Of a DNA stretch of 64,000 nt, positions 34,199 through 46,345 are shown piece after piece. The number at the start of each line of letters is the position of its first letter. The stretch's first letter is position 1. Source of the DNA: Arthrinium phaeospermum. Taxonomy: Eukaryota > Ascomycota > Sordariomycetes > Amphisphaeriales > Apiosporaceae. The position numbers were made by a program, and so were the translations under genes. The notes below the pieces were generated by a model, which did no database searches, was not told the DNA's origin, and saw only the letters and a list, made by a program, of their open reading frames with translations. The stretch spans positions 2,666,001-2,730,000 of the forward strand of contig QYRS01000002.1 of assembly GCA_006503535.1 (NCBI GenBank). Direction: 5' to 3'.

Positions 34199-34206
34199 TT
34201 TATATA
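34199..34206 (-). promoter_or_regulatory. Probable TATA box of the GMC oxidoreductase
   Basis: TATATAAA on the minus strand, about 108 bp upstream of ATG 34091. Confidence 0.55.
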
Positions 34207-34222
34207 CCAGCCTAAGCAACAG

Positions 34223-34271
34223 TCTTTCTCCTTTTTTCTTCTTTTTTTTTCTTCTTTTCTTTTCTTTTCTT
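34223..34271 (+). repeat. Pure pyrimidine tract in promoter
   Basis: 49 nt of only C and T on the plus strand (purine on the coding strand of the oxidoreductase gene), just upstream of its TATA box. Such poly-purine/poly-pyrimidine tracts often keep promoters nucleosome-poor. Confidence 0.7.
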
Positions 34272-35071
34272 ATCCCCTGCCACTCCACCTGCCACCTGCA
34301 CGTCCCGACTCACGCAGGCTATTTTGCCGAAATGTTTGCTACCTAACATAGCATACATGTAATGCGCGGTCAGCAATGAAATGACCAACATGTTCGTTGC
34401 GGTAGGCCTAGAAGCGCCTTTTAGGAAGGAGAAATAATGCGCCGTTGGTCAACCCATATGTCGAATGTCCACCAACGTGCATGATCCGATGCGACCTTCG
34501 TAAGTGTATGTGGCGCGAACCCGGTTCCCACCTTGCCAGCGGGTTCCGATTGGCTCGCTTGGCTCGGCATGGCCACGTCGGGATAGTATATCTCACTAGC
34601 AGATGCATTGCAACCCTGACATGGTCGTTACTCTCGCTCAGCCGGCTCCCATTGGTCCCTGCTGAGAAAAAAAACTTTAGATGCGCTGTATATTGCCCCA
34701 GTTCTTCGCCGATATCTGGGCCCTGGACCTCAGCCGCTCGATTGAAGGTAGTTTGATGCGATTAGCCTTAATTAATATACTACATGTACGAGACGACATA
34801 AGCTTACGCGATAGCAGCAATTGCCTCTCATTAATAGGGAAAGGGAGACTATAGGCTGGCACCGGGCATCCAACATATCTTTTTCCTTCCTCGAATCAAG
34901 TCAAGCATCCTGGACAAAATACAAGCTCGTAGGAAAACCGAATCTGCATGTAGTTGAACTATATATCAGCAATCTAGACTCCCATCAACGCCACTACGAA
35001 CGCTCCGCCCAACGGCCTGAATCCCGCTTCCTCTCATCTCTCCCCTTCTACCCTTCTACCCCTTCTCTCCT

Positions 35072-35545
35072 TCACAAAACCGCCGTCAACATCGTAACCG
35101 GGACCTCGAACGTCGCCATCCCCCCATTGATCTCCGCCGACCCCGACGCATTGTTCCGCTGCCCCGACGCCTCCGTCCAGATGTGCGCGACGGAGACCTG
35201 GATGAGGCCGCTGCCCTGCGAGCCGTCGGCCCACGTGGTCTCGACGTGCGAGCTGGGGCTGGCCGGCTCCGTGTGGTCGTCGCAGTCCAGCCAGACGCCC
35301 TTCTGGTTGACGAGCGGGTGGCACGTCGCCGCGAAGGCGGGCGCGCGCGCGACGTAGCCCGCGGCGGCGCTGATGTTGAACAGGGCGATGCAGCCGCCGG
35401 CGTTGGGCGCGCAGCCGGCGGAGAAGTTGATGGCGGGCCACTTCGCGAGGGGCGCCTCTTGTCGCGTGGCGAGGACGGGGGAGGTGCTTGGCGCGGCGGC
35501 GGCGAGGGCGGCGGCGGAGAGGACTGCGATGATAGAGGTGAACAT
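35072..35545 (-). CDS. Small secreted protein, unknown function
   Basis: Single exon, 157 aa. A clear signal peptide (MFTSIIAVLSAAALAAAAPS) leads a mature domain with four cysteines (SAGCAPNAGGC, ATCHP, LDCDD) and several N-glycosylation sites. No enzyme signature. It resembles the many short secreted proteins of fungi, some of which act in surface or host interaction; nothing here proves that. A TATA box lies about 120 bp upstream. The frame is strongly GC-biased relative to the flanks, supporting expression as protein. Confidence 0.8.
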   Translation of the reverse strand: MFTSIIAVLSAAALAAAAPSTSPVLATRQEAPLAKWPAINFSAGCAPNAGGCIALFNISAAAGYVARAPAFAATCHPLVNQKGVWLDCDDHTEPASPSSHVETTWADGSQGSGLIQVSVAHIWTEASGQRNNASGSAEINGGMATFEVPVTMLTAVL

Positions 35546-36560
35546 CTTGGTGGTTTTGGAAGGTTCGTTGTGTAATTGAGGAGTGATTAAGACTTATGAA
35601 GGCTTTCTTGTCTGTCTGTCGATGCTGTTGTGGCATCAGTCAAGACAGCAGTGGCTCTTCTTCAGTTTATATATCTGCCATCTCAGCCACAAAGCAACGT
35701 AACACGCAATTCTCAAGTATATATGTCAGGTATGATATGGTATGGTGTCCCAACGATAAACAGCCACTAAATGCAAGCCACTGGCTGTGCGTCGCTAGTG
35801 TTAAGATGCTTACTCTCCCGTTACCTCGTATTACATGAAGATCGCCACGCTTACGCGCTCCATCCCATAGGCCGCCTTGCCTTAGCTCTCGCCGCACCAT
35901 AAGCCCGCGGCTTTACGAGATGCAGATCTTTCCGAGGCGATGCTGACATCAAAGCCACAATATACTAGCTCGTAAGGTTCATCTCGTAGATCTGACCGGG
36001 GAACGTCCGTACGGTTGATAAAACGTCACATCGGATCCGATACGAAGTCAGTTCAATTCGCCCAGACCTTGGCTCCTTCTTATTGCTGCTATACGGCGTA
36101 TTCTTCCTGGTGAACTCCATGACGCGACAGGGGTGATACTGCAAAGCACGATTGCAATTTGAACACTACGCACCCAACGGAACAATGATATGTCCTCGTG
36201 CCAGTATATGGTTTGTTTACGACTGGCTAAGCGGTAACAACGATGGAGGACGGGAAAATAAACAGTCATGGTGAGTTTAGCAACGAATCATATGTAAGAA
36301 GATATTATGTACGAAAATCCATCCAACTCCTTCGTATATACTTTATCCAATGAAACTCCGGTTGCTTCTCCCGTATATATATACTGTGCAATATAAACAT
36401 AGAGTTTCAAACGCACCGATACCCCTCTCTAGCAACATACGTATCCCATGCATATACGAGATCCCCCCTGAAAGGAAATAAATGCCTTTCACTCCGACAA
36501 GTTGCGCAGTGTAACCCATGGCTATCAAACCCAGTACCGCACACATTTCCGGTGCCTGCC
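35546..36560. other. Spacer with secreted-protein promoter
   Basis: About 1 kb: promoter of the small secreted protein, then the 3' flank of the P450 gene. No gene recognised. Confidence 0.45.
35666..35673 (-). promoter_or_regulatory. Probable TATA box of the small secreted protein
   Basis: TATATAAA on the minus strand, about 120 bp upstream of ATG 35545. Confidence 0.5.
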
Positions 36561-38511
36561 TCAAACAGCCTCGATCAAGCAACGTTGCTTCTTCGGCGTC
36601 ATCAAGAAGTACTGGTTCGGCTCCATGTCCTCGTCGCAGAAGCCGTCGATAGTAGAGACCCGCGGGTTCCGGAAGGTGAGGAAGAAGCGAGCCGCGGCGA
36701 GTCGCAGCTCCATCCTCGCCAAATGCACGCCCATGCAGACTGTAAGTGGGAGATTTTAAGTCAGTACGGCCGAATCCGGGAACCATCGGTATGCAACATA
36801 AGCAAGCCGAGTAATAGTCATGTGTGTAGGTATGGTTGAACTCACCTCGGCTCCCACCGCCAAAGGGGACAAAGCTGTCCTTCATGGCCTGCGTTGGTCT
36901 CTCCCACCTCGAAGGGTCGAACTTGAGCGGGTTGGGGAAGACGTCTGGGTTTCTGTGCATGGTGTATGCCTGCGCGCTAACGGTGGTGCCCCCTGGGATC
37001 CAGTGGCCGCAGAATTCGATACCCTCAGGGGGTACCTGTGATTATGATGAGTTAGCAATCAGCCAGTCTCAACAAAGTGTACTCCTGATAGACAAGTGTA
37101 TGAGTGTGTTGAGAGTGGAGTGCTGGGCACACTTACTGCTCTAGGAAGCCCAGCCGGCACAGACGAGTACAGCCGCAAAGTCTCCTCTATGACCTGGCCC
37201 AAGTAGGGCAGCTTCTTGAGGTCGCCGTCCTCGAACGAGACGGGCAGCGCATCGAGCTCGTCGACGAGCCTGCTCCGGACCGCGTCGTGCTTGCAGACGA
37301 GCCAGATGAGGTATGTCAGCGTGTTGGAGGTCGTGTCGGACCCAGCCACGATGTAGGACTGGGCGTTGGCCCGGACCTCGTCGAACTCGAGGCCCTCCTC
37401 GCCGGCCTTGGGGTGGTACAGTTTGGACAGCAGCGACGGCTTGGCGTCTTCGCCCTCCTCCTCGATCACGCGGTAGTGGCGCTGCAGCAGCTCCGTCGCG
37501 CTCTGTCGGGTGCGGTCCAGCACCTCGGTGCCCTTCCGGATGAAAGGGATGGGGAAGGGGATGTATCGGGAAAGTCTGGTCAAGATGGGAAACGAGATCC
37601 GGATGCTCTGAGCAGTCCCAATCGCAGCAAGGTTTCGCATGTATTCGTTTTTCTGGACTAACCGTTAGTCTTCGCATGCGGTAGAGACGGGATAGACCTC
37701 ACTCACCTCCCCTGTTTCCAGCTGGTTGAAAGACTGGCCGAAGCTCAGCTCTGCGATGATGTCGGTGGTCATGCACATGGACCAGAACAAGACATCCTGG
37801 ACTATGTCAGCTCTCTAAATCAAGTATTCTGGACTGTGTTCGAATCTCGGACGAAGCTTACAGTCGCACCCCGGCGCTGCGTCTCCTCCGCCATGCGCTG
37901 GATCGCCAAGCGGACCTTGCCGTCAATGGTCTGCTTGTGCCTCAGCAGGCCGGTCTCGGACATGGCGGCCGACAGGAGCCTTCGGTACCGGCGGTGCAGA
38001 GCGATGTTGATGGTGCTGAAGACGCTCTCCACATTGACCAGTTGCTTGTACCACGGTGTCTTGGGGAACTCGCCCTTGACCGAGTACATCCTCTGCATGG
38101 CGGCGATATCCTTGATGCTGACCTCGTGCGGACTGGTTCTCACGATCGGGCCTTGGTTGCTTCACGTTAGCATGCAGGCCTTATTCTTTTTCTTCTGAAA
38201 TGCACACTGGACGTCATAAGCAGGGGCTGCTCGTACCATATATCTCGTGGAGTCCATCTATGTAGGCTGGTTTGCGCCCTTTGAGCAAGTGGTACTTCCC
38301 GACAATTTCGGTGAAGTTGGAATACCACGGACCCGGTAGCTTCGCCAGGGGGCCCGTGACAGCGCTGAACAAATACTGCAGATCGCCTTAGTCTAGATCA
38401 TGGCACAACCAACGCATGATGATGGGGGTTCAGAACTTGACCTACCGCAAGAAGCCCCAAAGCAAGCCCGATGAGGGCTAGATAGGTCTGGTGTACACCA
38501 AAAAGCTCCAT
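36561..38511 (-). CDS. Cytochrome P450 monooxygenase (seven exons)
   Basis: Exons 38446-38511, 38237-38375, 37862-38151, 37707-37796, 37137-37652, 36846-37035 and 36561-36739. All six introns have GT-AG ends and matching phases, giving 489 aa. The N-terminal anchor helix (YLALIGLALGLLA) is followed by a proline-rich hinge, LPGPWYSNF. Later: I-helix AGSDTTSN, K-helix ExxR in EETLRLYSS, and heme motif FGGGSRVCMG with the iron ligand Cys432, which is split by the last intron. This is an ER-bound class II P450 needing a CPR partner. Family and substrate cannot be assigned; similar enzymes act in secondary metabolism or detoxification. No backbone synthase lies nearby. Confidence 0.93.
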
Positions 38512-39628
38512 GCTGAGGATCAAATCAATGGTGGGTCGATGTCGGAAGTCTGATTAAAGGAGCGGGGAAGTGCCCAGTAATATTGCAACACCACTCATAT
38601 ATTCTCGGGCGGATATAGTGTTCCCTTCGTGTCTTGAGTGATAGGTTGTCGACAGACAATTGCTGTATGTGAAGATGTGATATTTGGAGTATTGGTCACG
38701 CTGGAATGTGAAGGTGATGCCAACCAAGTCCAACGACGGGATCATGGACTTTTTATGCCTGTCCTCTCGCGCGGCGAGCGCCCCTGAATCGCCAGCGGCC
38801 CCATGTTTGATCAATTGGAGGCACGTCAGGGCCCGCATCCCGCATTTCGGTCTTTCGCGGTGCCGTTGCGGCTAAGGCAAAGATGACTTACCCGGGTTGG
38901 GGCGTTGGGGGGATCGGCAGTAGGGGAAAACAGAGTTCGGTGCTATCGGTACCCGCTCGCGCCCCGATATGCCCTTGTGCGAGATCCCGACGTGGGGATC
39001 CCAACGCTACCCTTGAGGTCATACGGAACAAATCCAACCCGTCTACCACGTCAACACCTTGCACTTTCGTTCTTCTTTTGATGTGTCTGTTGCGATCTTG
39101 GCTGCCAATATTTCCGACAATTGTTTGCGCTCGAGTGCAACGCGGTACCCTGCACCTGCTCCGCCCGATCTCCATGCCTACCCTTAGAGCGGGGGACGGC
39201 TCGCGTTTCAGACTCATGACGATGTCCGCTGGTCCGATCATCATCATTATGAGCAGCTACCACCCTTCCATCGCGTTCCTCCTCACTACGAGTTACAATC
39301 GTTATGCGGAGTATCAAGTGCTATGTAAGTATACTGTACAATCAAAGCAGGGTTGTTCTATTATTAATCGGGCAGGAAATGGGCGGTCTAAATTAAACAA
39401 AGCCAGTCGCGGCCCAAAAGGTATCCTCCACACCACTGCCGCGCTTCCCGGCATTCCCCGCCCTCTGCTACCCCACAACCAAAAGCTTCGCCCGACTTCA
39501 AAGACGGTCTTAGGGGTCGGAGATAAGATTAGGTCAAAACAACGCACTCTATAATAGCGACTTCTTGCTGCGTGGTTGGTTGCGTAGGGGTACGCGTCTA
39601 AAACTACATTACTAAATCATGACCGGTA
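38512..39628. other. Gene-free spacer
   Basis: About 1.1 kb between the P450 start and the Ca2+-ATPase stop. A 223-codon open frame at 38883-39554 (plus) lacks any domain and has low-complexity composition. Confidence 0.45.
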
Positions 39629-42600
39629 CTAAATTCGATTTCTCTCGTCGTCGCTGACAGACCCGATCTGGATCGAAGGAATCGCACTCTCGGACACTAT
39701 CACCATTGGAGGCTGCGTGTCCCGGGGCGCCTCGACGTCCCCTGCGGTGGCCGTGGCTTTTTCTCTCTTGAGCTTGCCGAACACTTGGCCAATTCGTGAA
39801 ATGAACGAGTCCAAGGCATAATAGACAACAACAAAGGGACGTCCGACCACCCCCGAAACCTTTTCGAACCAGATGTCGGGGCACAGTCTTATAACTATCG
39901 CCCATGGCAAGGTCACCAGAGCCAAAACGATGCAGATGGCCCACTGCTCGCCTTGGATGGGGGTAATGGAGAATGCAGCACCGCCGACAAAGATAATGGC
40001 AATCTGCGCCGCAACCATGATGCAATTGATCACAATGAAGAACTTGTTGCGATGAACCCCCTCAAAGATGTTGAACTTGTTGTCGAGTCTTCTGTTATTG
40101 AACTCGTTGAAGATCTGCATCCACACGAAGGTGTTGAAGACCATCGTGTCAACTTCAAGATCGGGGTAGCTCAGGATTTGACGCCCCGCGTAATGCAAGA
40201 TTAGGGTGGCCGTCAGCTGGAAAAAAGCTTGCCCAATTATCATCTTCCACATGTTGACGGTGATCAGGGGCGCCGACTTGGGCTGTGGGAGACGATCCAG
40301 AATCTTTTCGGTTGGCGGGTCCGTGGCCAGGGCCAATGCCGCGAACGTGTCCATGATGAGGTTTAGCCACAGGAGCTGAACGGCAGTGAGGACTGACTTC
40401 ATCTCTCGATTGGAGACCGCACTGATAAAGGCCAGCAGAACGGCGGTGATATTGACCGTGATTTGGAACTGTGAGCCTGGGTTAGTCAAAACATACAATC
40501 GATTTAAAAACATCATTACTTACCTGAAGAAACTTTTGCACCGCGTCGTTAACAGCCCTGCCCCATTTCAACGCAACGATAATCGAGGCAAAGTTGTCAT
40601 CCATCAACACAATCGAGGAAGCCTCTTTCGCCACCTCGGTGCCAGAAATACCCATTGAGAAGCCAACGTCTGATGCCTTGAGAGCAGGAGCATCGTTGGT
40701 GCCGTCACCGGTGACGGCAACTGTCTCGCCACGTTCCTTCAGGCGCATAACCAGGATCCGCTTGTCCTCGGGGGACGAGCGAGCAAGAACCTGAAGATGG
40801 GGGAGCGTCTGATCCATCTCCACATCATTGAGCCTCCTGAAGACTGGACCTTCCATAACGATGCCATCGGTGTAGATGCCGCATTCGGCGGCAATAGCCT
40901 GCGCCGTGACCACGTTGTCCCCGGTGACCATCCTGACGACAACACCGGCATGCTGTGCCTTCTTCACGGCTTCTGGGACACCAGGTCGAACGGGATCCTG
41001 TATACCAACAAGACCAAGGAAAACAAGATCCTCAAGTACCGCAGATAGGTCCACGTGCCCGTCGGTGGCGGGAATCTCAGCTGGCGGCCATTGGCTGAAA
41101 TCTCGGTACACAAGGCTGATCGTTCGGAGAGATTTGCGCGCATACGAGTTGATCGTATCCGTGAGCACACCAATATCTGCCCCCAACAAAGTGCTGGTAG
41201 TCAGTTCAGTAGTAACCAGGTTCGTAGTGACAACTTTGCTGGTGCAGCACTCGAGCAGAATCTCCGAGGCACCCTTGATGAGCAGCCGGTAGCCTCCTGA
41301 GTGGCGCTTGATGACTGCACCCATACACTTTTTGGAGGAATCAAAGGGCATCATCTGTACCACCTGCTCGTTTGCCCGGGCTTGTACCAAAGACTGCATC
41401 CCAAGGTGGTCCTTGCATAGCTGCAACAAGGCCGTCTCGGTTTTCGATCCAATGAATGTAGACTGCCCGTCTTCATCTCCTTCGAATGCGGTTGAATTGA
41501 CGGCTACAGACTGAATGATAGCTTCTTTGGTTGCAGCGGTTAGACCGGGAGCCCATTGGGACACTGTCTGGGTGGTGACCCCCCTGTTGTTGTTGTTCTC
41601 TGGTTTGTCGAAACTTGTTGATCCAAAGGTTCCCGCGACCACGGTCATCTTATTGGTAGTCAAGGTTCCCGTCTTGTCGGTGCAGATGGTTGTTGCATTT
41701 CCCATGGTTTCACACGACCGGAGTACGCGAACGAGATTGTTCTCCTTCAAGAGACGCTTCGTGGCAAATGCGAGGGCCAGTGTCACAGCCAGCGGCAACC
41801 CTTCAGGGACCGCAACCACGATAATGGTGATCGCCACAATCAAGATGTCCGTGAACTCGGCCGCTTTCTCCGCTGGGACCTTATTGTTTGTGGGCAGTCC
41901 CGCAAGGAAACGGAAGAGGAGGATGAAGAAAAGGAGGCCCGCGGCACCTGTACCAAGCTTGGCGATCGCCACAGCCAGTTTCTCAAGCTTTGCCTGCAAG
42001 GGGGTCGATTCGATATCAGTTCGCACAGACATCATGATCTTGCCGAAACTGGAATTGACGCCCACAGAGGTGCAGACAAAGGTACCCATACCCTCGAGGA
42101 CCTTAGCCCCTGAGATGATGAAAGGGTCAAGGTCGTTGACTGATCGGCCACGCTCCAGAAGATCCATCACCTGCTGGCCGCTAGTCTTCTTGATCGCGTC
42201 AGACTCGCCAGTGATCGAAGATTCGTCGCACCTGAGATCGTGGCCGCCGATGAAGATTCCGTCGACAGGAATGAGGTCGCCTGGCTCCAAGTGCAAGACG
42301 TCACCGACCAGGACGTCATGTACATTGATCATATACGACCTTCCTGATCTAATGACTTTGACCTCACGATCCTCTTTCTTCTCGTTCAACTTGACGAAAG
42401 CGCGCTCTTTCTGCCAATCGTTCAATGAACCGACCACGGTAACAATAATGATGGCGATGCATATAGCAACTCCTTCAACCCACTTCAACAGTACATCGTC
42501 AGTGTTGGGTCAATGACATAAAGTAGATAGGTAGCAGATTATAATACGTACGTCAATTGGAGGAGGACTTCCAGGTGGATGAGGTCTCCCAAGAGTTTCG

Positions 42601-43396
42601 TATAGACCAAGTGATAAGGATACAATCGCAGCCCCGGTCAAAACCAAGATGACTTTGTCGTTGTAGGCGTTCCACATAAGCTTCCATAGTCTGTGTACAG
42701 TCATGTTAGCTGACATACACCATACCAAGCGTTTGATGATGACATTGTTATCCTATGAGATACGGAGGCCAAAATTGAGAAAAGAAAAATAGCATGGTAG
42801 CGGCGAGAACATGGTTAGGGGATAAATATCAGGTTTGTTGTTCACTCACGGTGTCGCTTTCTTGGCTGGTAGGACATTCTTCCCGTACACTCGGATACGG
42901 TCAGAGAAGGATTCAGGGGTGCCCACGGTGTTTTCGGCGGACGCTTCATGCTTAGTGTTCTGAATTGCCTCTTCGAGCGTGATCCGTCGTTTTGCTGATG
43001 TCTCGTCGACACTGAGTCCGGTATGGATATCGGTCTGCAGCCCCTTTTCGATTCCGCGCAAGCCGCCAAGCGCCTTAAACACATGGATCGACTTGGGGTC
43101 GATGAGCTTGCCGAGATGCCCCGGGCTGAATGCGAAGGGGTTGTTCTCAACTATGAATGCGCTTTCGGTGCCTGGATCTGGACGCAGCGCATCCTCCGGT
43201 TTGACTGTCGTCGCAACGCTGGATGCGCGACTCCGATTACTAGGGTAAGAAAGGGGTTCGTGTTTGTAGGTGTGAGGAAAGGGTTGGAGACGGTTGAAAG
43301 GCGGGAAGGCGTTCGCGCATCTTCATTTTCGTTATTTTGCCCCTGGTGGGTGTTGACTTGAAGCGTCGGAGGCGCTAAAGTATGCTGACCGGCCAT
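39629..43396 (-). CDS. pmc1: Pmc1-type Ca2+-transporting P-type ATPase, frameshift in exon 1
   Basis: Exons 42850-43396, 42552-42690, 40524-42482 and 39629-40468, about 1161 aa once the frame is mended. Exon 1 breaks near 43243-43245: MAGQHTLAPPT...NPFLT runs in one frame and SNRSRASSVATTVKPED...NNPFAFSPG in another. Exon 1 is 547 nt although its 3' splice phase needs 548, so one base is missing. P-type ATPase marks: SSITGES, AVPEGLP (Ca2+ site), CTDKTGTLTTNKM with the phosphorylated Asp at about 498, MVTGDNVVTA and GDGTNDAPALK. The NPFAFSPG start is typical of fungal vacuolar PMCA-like pumps that load Ca2+ into vacuoles downstream of calcineurin. No clear C-terminal calmodulin site seen. Confidence 0.92.
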
Positions 43397-45467
43397 GATA
43401 ACGAATATGGGGTACTCCACCTGAGTATACCCGATTTGTCTTGTTGAGTATGCAGCGTATAGAAAAAGGCCTTCTCATCAGGTATGCGGTGATGCAAGAA
43501 TGTGTGCCGTTTATCCGTGCCAAAGGGGAAGGCCTCCAGGAAACGGCGACAAGATAGATGTATTATAAGCAAGGCCTTCTGTACTGCCTTGAGGCTTTTT
43601 GGGGGCGCAAAGCGATCAACGGCCAAGGCAGATGGCACCCAATGAATCGCAAGTAGGGGTAACCTCGACCAGAGTACCTCTGCTAAGCGGCAGGTGCGCT
43701 TGGCCGACCCGCCGCCGAGAATGTGCCCATACATGACTACTTGGGTGCGCACATGAGCTGGGCTTGGGATTGGATCTTTGTGAGGCTAGCAAGAAGGCTG
43801 TGCAAGATAGAAGGTGTATTGGACTGCTTGTTGAGGGGTGGTTTCCAGCTGGTGCAACAGCATGAGTCGGCCTCACTGGGACCTTAGCTCCTTCCTCAAC
43901 GAAAAAGTGACAACTCCTACCAAAGAGTGTCATAATCTTTGACCGCACGGAGGCAAATAAGGCCAACTCATGGGTCTCAATAAGCATTCGTTGTTACATA
44001 CGTATTTGCCATGGTCATTTAGGTGGCGGTGTAATGTCAGGTACATTGGGACGGTGTGTGGCTCGCAAGCACAAATGACAAGGGATCAGGCACCCGACAG
44101 CTTGGACGAAATGGCGGGGTGAATTAGAAACGACAAGGCAACAGCAGAAACCCCTCGGCTGGGTATATCTCCGCGTCGGGAGGGCCAAGGCGAGAGAATG
44201 CGAGTCAGTCTAGATCGCCAGCACACCAGAAAAAATGATAGTACAGACAGCTGCGAGTGTGCCAAGCACTGGAACGCCAGTAAGTTGAGGCTGTGTACTA
44301 CTACTTCTTTTTCGCCTGATGGGAGGCCCCAGAATCCGGAAAGTGGGTTGTGCGCTGGGGCGGCTATCAACTGGGTGCTAAACCTTATTCGGACATCGAC
44401 CAATCAGGAGGCCATGATGAACGACATAAGGAACGTGGGTCTCGCTGAATGCGGCAGGAAGAGACGACTCGGTTCAATCCACGAACGTCGGTCTGAAACT
44501 TCCTAGAACCATGCACATGCACAATGGGAATGAAGCAGATTTCTAAAGTCCAAGGTCCGGAGACGATAGCACTTGCAGTCAGCAAAGCGGGCCCATGGCT
44601 CATCTCGACCCGATATGGCTCATTCCACCCACGAGTCTCCACGATCCCGGATCCCCGCGGTATTGGGCCAGCTAAACTAAAGGAGAACCAATCAGAAAGA
44701 AGCAACAAAGGGTTATAGAGAGAAATGATACGGGATCAACACAATCCGAAGCCACGCGTTCTGTATATTGAAAGTTTGATGCTCATGTGTTTTCTCCATT
44801 TCGGTCTTCGTGACGCAGGGCCAAGGAGCTGTGCTGTTCTAGTCCTGGGGCGGGGGAGTTCGAGAAAGAGTTTCAAGAAATGGAGATTGGAAAACAACAA
44901 CAATGGGCGGTACTGCTCCCTCACGTTGGAGGCCTCGATGGGCTATGTATGCTTGGCCCACGTCTTCCGAGCTGTCGTTGTTTCGACCGATTTCGTATCC
45001 ACAGCGGGTCGATCCTCCAAAGTCGGAAGATGCACCGGCAGTGCAATTTTGTACGTTGTGCGTTCTCTTCGTATCATATTGGGAGAGTGGAAAAACAAGG
45101 AAAAAGCAAATATAAGCGAAGTTAAACCCTGTTTCTTCGAATTGGTTCTTATACCAGGCAAGCCTAGTAGAAACGAAGGACCCACACCACCGGTAGGTTG
45201 TCTCGGGGTAATTATAAGATTATCGTGAAGAGTAATATGGGTGCGAAGTGTCTGTCAAAATTTCCGGGTAGGAATCTACATATTTATACGCCGATATCAA
45301 CGTTCCCAAGGAGCAAGTGGAATGATCGTCTTTGCTGTTTTCTTCTGACCGCCTCCTGTTGATTGATATGTAGAAAGAAACACAATACCAGAAAAGGAAG
45401 GATTGGTGCGATGCCACGTTGCATAGGGAGCCCATTCCTTGTAGAAATTTCATCATTCTCGAAACTT
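43397..45467. other. Spacer with Ca2+-ATPase promoter
   Basis: 2.1 kb between the Ca2+-ATPase start and the stop of the next minus-strand gene. It contains a calcineurin-type site at 43602-43609. Frames such as 44725-45228 (plus) have no domain support. Confidence 0.45.
43602..43609 (+). promoter_or_regulatory. Candidate Crz1/CDRE site upstream of the Ca2+-ATPase
   Basis: GGGGCGCA fits the yeast calcineurin-dependent response element GNGGC(G/T)CA and lies about 206 bp upstream of ATG 43396. A GAGGCT core lies a few bases further on. Single short matches occur by chance, so this is suggestive only. Confidence 0.35.
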
Positions 45468-46345
45468 TTACTGATGATGCAGCATATCCTGCCCTGGCCA
45501 AGAGCCGCGGATCGCACACCACTGCAGCAGCTGGGCTAGCTCTTCACTAACCTCCTTGGCCCTCGGTATCTCGTGGCCCCCTCCATGGTTGTAGACCTTC
45601 CGTATGTAGGGGTCGCATAGCCCCGCCAGCTGTATCGATGCTGGAAGCCGGGGGTCCTTCTCTCCGAAGACGTGGACTGTGGGAATCCGGATTTTGAGCT
45701 CGGCGGGGATCCTGTTGAGGTTGAGGCCAAAGCAGTCGTCCGAGTCGAACTGCGCCCGCCGCACGACCGAGGCGTAGTCTGTGAGCTGCCACCTGTCCCT
45801 AGTCACCTCCGCCGTCGTCTTCTCCAGAAGCTGGCCCTTGGTGCGACGGTCCAGCTCCTCAACCTCTTGTGACACCTGCACGCCCAGATCCTTGAGCGCC
45901 GTGATGGGGACTCCCCCGCAGAGGAACATGGCGAACTGGAAAGGGGGCGGTGAGTCGGGCTCATACCACTGCTGGTAGAGCATGTAGCTAGACACCAGAG
46001 CACAGCCCTGTGAGAACATCAGGACTCCATCGTACGGCCCATTCTGCTCCAATACCCCCCGGAGCCACTTGTGGCCAGCTCTGATGCCCTTGATATCGGT
46101 TCCCTCGTAGAAAGCATAGTGGGGCGGCTCGTAGAACAGCGGGGTGTCCGGTGCTGGCGCTGACGGCTGCGGCCCATCAACGAAGTCAAATTCGAACTCC
46201 GGGACTGCCGTTTCCAGCTTGGAACGCAAAGAGGCTACCCAAATCAGTTGATATGCATGGGGGAGGTAGGGGCAGTGAAAATACCTGTCTGAGATTTGAA
46301 AATGCGGCCGCTAGTTCCCTTGCCATGCAAACACAGGATTTTCAT
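45468..46345 (-). CDS. FSH1-type serine hydrolase
   Basis: Two exons, 46285-46345 and 45468-46234, with a 50-nt intron (GTATTT...TAG) giving 275 aa. Exon 1, MKILCLHGKGTSGRIFKSQTG, is the classic FSH opening. The catalytic triad is visible: Ser in MFSQGCALV, Asp in FGEKDPR and His in NHGGGHEIPR. The alpha/beta-hydrolase family includes yeast Fsh1-3 and polyketide-releasing thioesterases such as LovG, but no polyketide synthase is seen here, so a general esterase role is the safer call. Confidence 0.92.

Larger units (their letters stand above)
34092..35071. other. Spacer with oxidoreductase promoter
   Basis: About 1 kb. It contains the oxidoreductase promoter (TATA box and pyrimidine tract). 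The remainder has no recognisable gene. Confidence 0.5.

Noticed and set aside
31958..38511. Secondary-metabolite gene cluster
   Set aside because: A P450 and a GMC oxidoreductase alone do not make a cluster; no synthase, transferase, transporter or regulator accompanies them.
38883..39554. 223-codon plus-strand frame
   Set aside because: No recognisable domain; biased composition; no promoter or splice support.
41515..42516. 333-codon plus-strand frame
   Set aside because: Antisense to the P-type ATPase; no domain.
44725..45228. 167-codon plus-strand frame
   Set aside because: No domain and no coding bias compared with true genes here.
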